Shown here: positions 61,301 through 64,000 of the stretch, one piece after another | Layout of the letters: every line of letters starts with the position of its first letter | Numbering within the stretch: position 1 is the stretch's first letter | From: Ustulina deusta | Lineage: Eukaryota > Ascomycota > Sordariomycetes > Xylariales > Xylariaceae | DNA length: 64,000 nucleotides | Reading direction: 5' to 3' | Assembly (NCBI GenBank): GCA_023159155.1 | Contig: JAJNNX010000004.1 | Coordinates: 1,178,001-1,242,000 of the forward strand | Translations under genes and position numbers: made by a program | Notes under the pieces: model-generated | What the model was told of the DNA's origin: nothing | The model's input: only the letters and a program-made list of their open reading frames with translations | The model's database searches: none

Positions 61301-61840
61301 GAGCAACGGCGAATAAGTACCAGCGACACTGGCTCGGCTGCGGACCTTGATACAACCTCCACAACTGGAAGCATGGATACCATCACCCCCGACCCCAGTA
61401 TTGCTGATATGAGTCCACCCACTGGAAACACCAGCGCTGCCGTTGAAACTATGAGCGAGGACGAATACGAACTTCAGATTCAAACTGCTATCCGGCTATC
61501 CCTTTTGGAGGGTGTTGATGACCTTGGTCGCTCTCCAAAGGGCAATAGTTCGGGCGAGTTCGATGGCCCTATCACTTTCAAGGAAAAGAAAGGCAAGCGT
61601 TCCGCGTCTAGCTCGCCCTCATCGAGCCGTACACCGATGATAAAACAGGCTGGATCATCGTCGAGGACGATGGTTACCCCTCCAGTCGCTAACGATGATT
61701 TTGAACTGGCGTTGCAAATAAGTCTTGCTGAGGAGGAGAGCAGAAAGGCTAGGGCTACTTCGGAGACTAGAGAAGACAAATTTCCTCCACTTACTGGAGG
61801 AAGTTGGGGGAAAGGGAAAGGGAAGGGGAAGGCGATGTAA
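58306..61840 (+). CDS. ufo1: F-box / WD-like / UIM protein, Ufo1-like
   Basis: Two exons, 58306-58711 and 58767-61840, 1159 residues. The 55-nt intron (GTATGC, branch TCTAACC, ACACAG) lies inside the F-box and rebuilds it: NLDDFPNEILTHILSHLHPD, then ALVSKRFYSLITTPHAWRMAF (about 130-176). Residues about 760-840 look like WD repeats (TGKVVLWNMRAGHTGDG, YLVHGGSDGLVQAWDSL). Near the C-terminus are ubiquitin-interacting-motif-like helices: DEYELQIQTAIRLSLLEG (about 1033-1052), DDFELALQISLAEEES (about 1110-1127), and a weaker EEEALQYAEMMSQESF (about 960-980). F-box plus WD plus C-terminal UIMs is the layout of yeast Ufo1, an SCF ubiquitin-ligase adaptor for Ho endonuclease. The start is uncertain: ATG at 58306 or an in-frame ATG at 58450. 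The name is by architecture. Confidence 0.8.
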
Positions 61841-62284
61841 AACATGGTTGTGAATACAGGAGAGTTTTGTAGACATTGATTCCGCTTCCTATCCTCCCTC
61901 TTATTTCATTCTAGCCTAGAGGCATAATAACTTTACTCAGCACTTGATAATTTAATTTGAAATTCATTGTTACTGAAGGAAAATATATGTCTGCTACCTT
62001 GCATGAACATGAAAGCTTGCTATAATTTCCCATTCAGTTTGAAAGGAATAACAGCCGATCATGGACCTATTCTCTATAGCTCTAAATAAAATTAAGTGAA
62101 CAGGTAGAATAGAGTGTCCATGTTAATTTCATTGTGTTGGGTATTAAGTAATGTTGTAGAAGTTATGGAGGTCTAGGATAGATCCCATTTACCTCTTCCC
62201 TAGCTTATGATATAAATAAAAATACGAATCGCTTCGTCCACAGAACATGGGTTGTCCCCTCAACAAGGACTTCCGAATTGTCTT
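61841..62284. other. 3' flank of the F-box gene and 5' flank of the tRNA
   Basis: AT-rich and non-coding. An ATATAAATAAAAATA stretch about 65 bp before the tRNA could help position polymerase III, but no defined element is evident. Confidence 0.5.
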
Positions 62285-62374
62285 GGTCTGGTGGTCTAGT
62301 GGTATGATTCTCGCTTAGGGTTAACCCTACAGCAAATATGCGAGAGGTCCCGGGTTCAATCCCCGGCCAGACCC
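62285..62374 (+). tRNA. tRNA-Pro(AGG) with an 18-nt intron
   Basis: The acceptor stem GGTCTGG (62285-62291) pairs with CCAGACC (62367-62373), with discriminator C at 62374. The D-arm holds the A box TGGTCTAGTGG. The anticodon stem CTCGC (62310-62314) pairs with GCGAG (62340-62344); the loop is T-T-A-G-G-G-[intron]-T, so the anticodon is AGG at 62317-62319. The intron 62321-62338 sits after position 37, the usual place. The T-arm GTCCCGGGTTCAATCCCCGG carries the B box GGTTCAATCC. Mature length is 72 nt before CCA. An oligo-T terminator follows. Confidence 0.95.
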
Positions 62375-62379
62375 TTTTT
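62375..62379 (+). terminator. RNA polymerase III oligo-T terminator
   Basis: Five T residues directly follow the discriminator base of tRNA-Pro. Confidence 0.85.
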
Positions 62380-62816
62380 GGCTCGTGAATCCCTTAATCG
62401 TCTGTTTCCTTTTTTCTCTGTCATTTTTGTTCTTGCCAGTCATGGTTGGCTGCAGGGACAGACCAGCCCTCTATAGTAAGAAGAGATAGATAATCTATTT
62501 ATTAACACGCTTTAAGCTATTATATAATTAATATATAAATCACCACATAAATTATACTTAGTTAGATAAACTACTATTTAATTTTTCTTTATTTATTTAT
62601 TTGTAATAATAACCTAGTGAGTAAATCAATAGATGGATAGATGATAGATAGATAAGTAGGTAAGGTAGGTAGGTACCCTTGCTCTAAGCCTCCCTCCCTA
62701 CCTTACTTACTTACCTACCTACCTTGTTAAAGGACTTTTGTTGTGACATTACTTTTTTCCTCCTTCTTTTTTTACTTAGCTTTTTTAATTATCTTGCTAG
62801 ACTAGGTGCGGGGGAA

Positions 62817-62849
<33 letters not shown>

Positions 62850-62850
62850 C
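62817..62850 (+). repeat. (TC)n microsatellite followed by poly-T
   Basis: About twelve TC units run into nine T residues, all pyrimidine. It lies between low-complexity ACCTACCT sequence and non-coding DNA. Confidence 0.9.
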
Positions 62851-63383
62851 TTCCCCTTCTAGTATAGTTATTTTTGTTTTCTATTCCCAACTCCTAGTTT
62901 TAACATAACTTCTTTAACGAGCTTGCTGCATGATAATTATCCCGAACTAGGTGTACTATGCTTATAGATCGAGAGAGCTTTGTTTGATATCCCAATTTGC
63001 CATTACTGCTACTGCAAAGACATAGATGTATACATGGCAACCAGGCTAAAGGTGTAACTGATTTCAGGTGTTTTCTGGTCCACTAATGCCTAGGGAGCGA
63101 GCGTTCGAGAATTTGGTTCTGGAAGTATGTTTGGCACATCTTCTCTTGCAACAATGCTTTGCCTGTGATACTAGCCGACAGCAGCTCGGAGACATTAGTA
63201 GCCATACTAGACAGATGGGCCGATATCCAATAGTTAGTTTTTCTAGCTTCTCTTACACCTAGAAACAGGCGGCCCGATATTAGGTCATTCGCGAATGGTA
63301 GGTAAGATTATTCTTTTACATTGAGCTTTATATACTTCGTATTATCTCATATCCATGAATATCCTGTCACCACTCCGTCATGG

Positions 63384-63417
63384 CGTTTCCTGGCAAGAAG
63401 TCAAGAGCCAGGAAACG
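63384..63417. repeat. 11-bp perfect inverted repeat, 12-base loop
   Basis: CGTTTCCTGGC (63384-63394) and GCCAGGAAACG (63407-63417) are exact reverse complements around AAGAAGTCAAGA. It is a hairpin-capable sequence with no attached gene. Confidence 0.9.
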
Positions 63418-64000
63418 TCCCATATAGTTCATTACCTAGGTCGATAACCATAATTTATCTTTTTTTTGGGGGGGGGGGGGTTGGGCGGCGGAGGGCGGGC
63501 ATTGAGATCCAAAGCTATAAGTTTTGTATTCGTAGCAGTTTTCTACCTTTAATACTCGCGTGTTCCGGGTATTATTTTGCGTCTTCTAGTAAATAGCGAG
63601 GCCAGGTGACGAGTAGCATGCTCTTGGCTGGGGCCGTAGCACGGAAAGCATTCCTTTGAAAAGTGGCCAGGTAGGTATCGATATAGCTTTCAAAGGAGGT
63701 TCCCGGGGCCAGTCACGAGATAGCTCATTGCTAGACTAGTTCAAGAGAGCAATGTAATCAAGGATACTCTCCTTGAGTTCATAAATTCTCACGCCTTATA
63801 TCAGACAAGGTCACATTTCCCGCGATATTGTTATCGAAGTCCTCGGGCCGTTCGGGCAACCTCCCCGCGGAATACTTGTTTTCCCGGTAAAGACCCAAGC
63901 GTGCTCACACTGACTTCTGCCTATATAATAAACTGATCTAACAGTCAAGTCGTTCCAGGCATCTTGGCCTCTAATAGGCAACCGAATCGGTACAGTGTAA

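Larger units (their letters stand above)
62380..64000. other. Gene-poor right end
   Basis: No gene recognised. AT-rich at 62490-62620. An imperfect inverted pair of GTAGGTAAGGTAGGTAGG-type and CCTACCTTACTTACTTACC-type sequence lies at about 62655-62725. A (TC)n/T tract is at about 62817-62850, an 11-bp hairpin at 63384-63417 and a G13 run at 63468-63480. Frames at 63068-63262 and 63321-63596 are short and featureless. Confidence 0.5.

Noticed and set aside
1..64000. CRISPR arrays, operons, bacterial-type ribosome binding sites and a secondary-metabolite cluster
   Set aside because: None present: gene structure is eukaryotic with spliceosomal introns, and no PKS, NRPS, terpene synthase or P450 sequence was recognised.

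Overview
The window looks like nuclear DNA of a filamentous ascomycete (Pezizomycotina), most likely a Sordariomycete. The evidence is: (i) genes with short 48-173 nt introns carrying GTRNGY-like donors, CTRAC-type branch sites and YAG acceptors; (ii) a 4.9 kb AT-dominated block and a pseudogene whose stops are CpA-to-TpA changes, as expected from repeat-induced point mutation (RIP); (iii) Pezizomycotina-type proteins such as an SRE/SreA iron GATA factor, a 4356-residue cytoplasmic dynein heavy chain and a divergent histone H4. The exact order or genus cannot be read from the sequence.

Layout. 1-4870 is a RIP-like AT block. 4871-6190 is a transition zone with decayed gene fragments. 9220-11526 holds a head-to-head pair: mitochondrial ribosomal protein uL11m (minus) and the survival factor Svf1 (plus). 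13556-14260 is a decayed aminoglycoside-phosphotransferase-family gene (minus). 15316-16251 is a seven-exon divergent histone H4 gene (plus) with three tiny exons; no single open frame reveals it. 17074-17925 is a membrane-anchored GNAT-like protein (minus). 22968-26299 is a large C2H2-type regulator (plus). 29776-30781 is a 2EXR/F-box-like hypothetical protein (minus). 34140-35925 is a glutamine-rich protein with a FAR1-type (Mutator-transposase-derived) DNA-binding domain (plus). 37010-50206 is the cytoplasmic dynein heavy chain (plus). 52401-54208 is the SRE-type GATA repressor of iron uptake (plus). 56785-61840 holds a second head-to-head pair: Tvp15/COPI-associated Golgi membrane protein (minus) and a Ufo1-like F-box/UIM protein (plus). 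62285-62374 is an intron-containing tRNA-Pro(AGG).

The genes are mostly housekeeping or regulatory and do not form a pathway cluster. The two divergent pairs share short intergenic promoters (443 and 765 bp) and may be co-regulated. Gene deserts of 2-5 kb are filled with low-complexity sequence and a recurring TAGGTACCTACCTA-like motif, and contain several perfect palindromes.

The most interesting item is the histone H4 variant. Its fold core is clearly H4, its N-terminal tail is longer than normal, its C-terminus is extended, and its coding sequence is broken into exons of 87, 17, 32, 16, 88, 63 and 93 nt. All exon joins were worked out by eye from splice signals, reading frame and remembered family sequences. 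No alignment, transcript or database was available.
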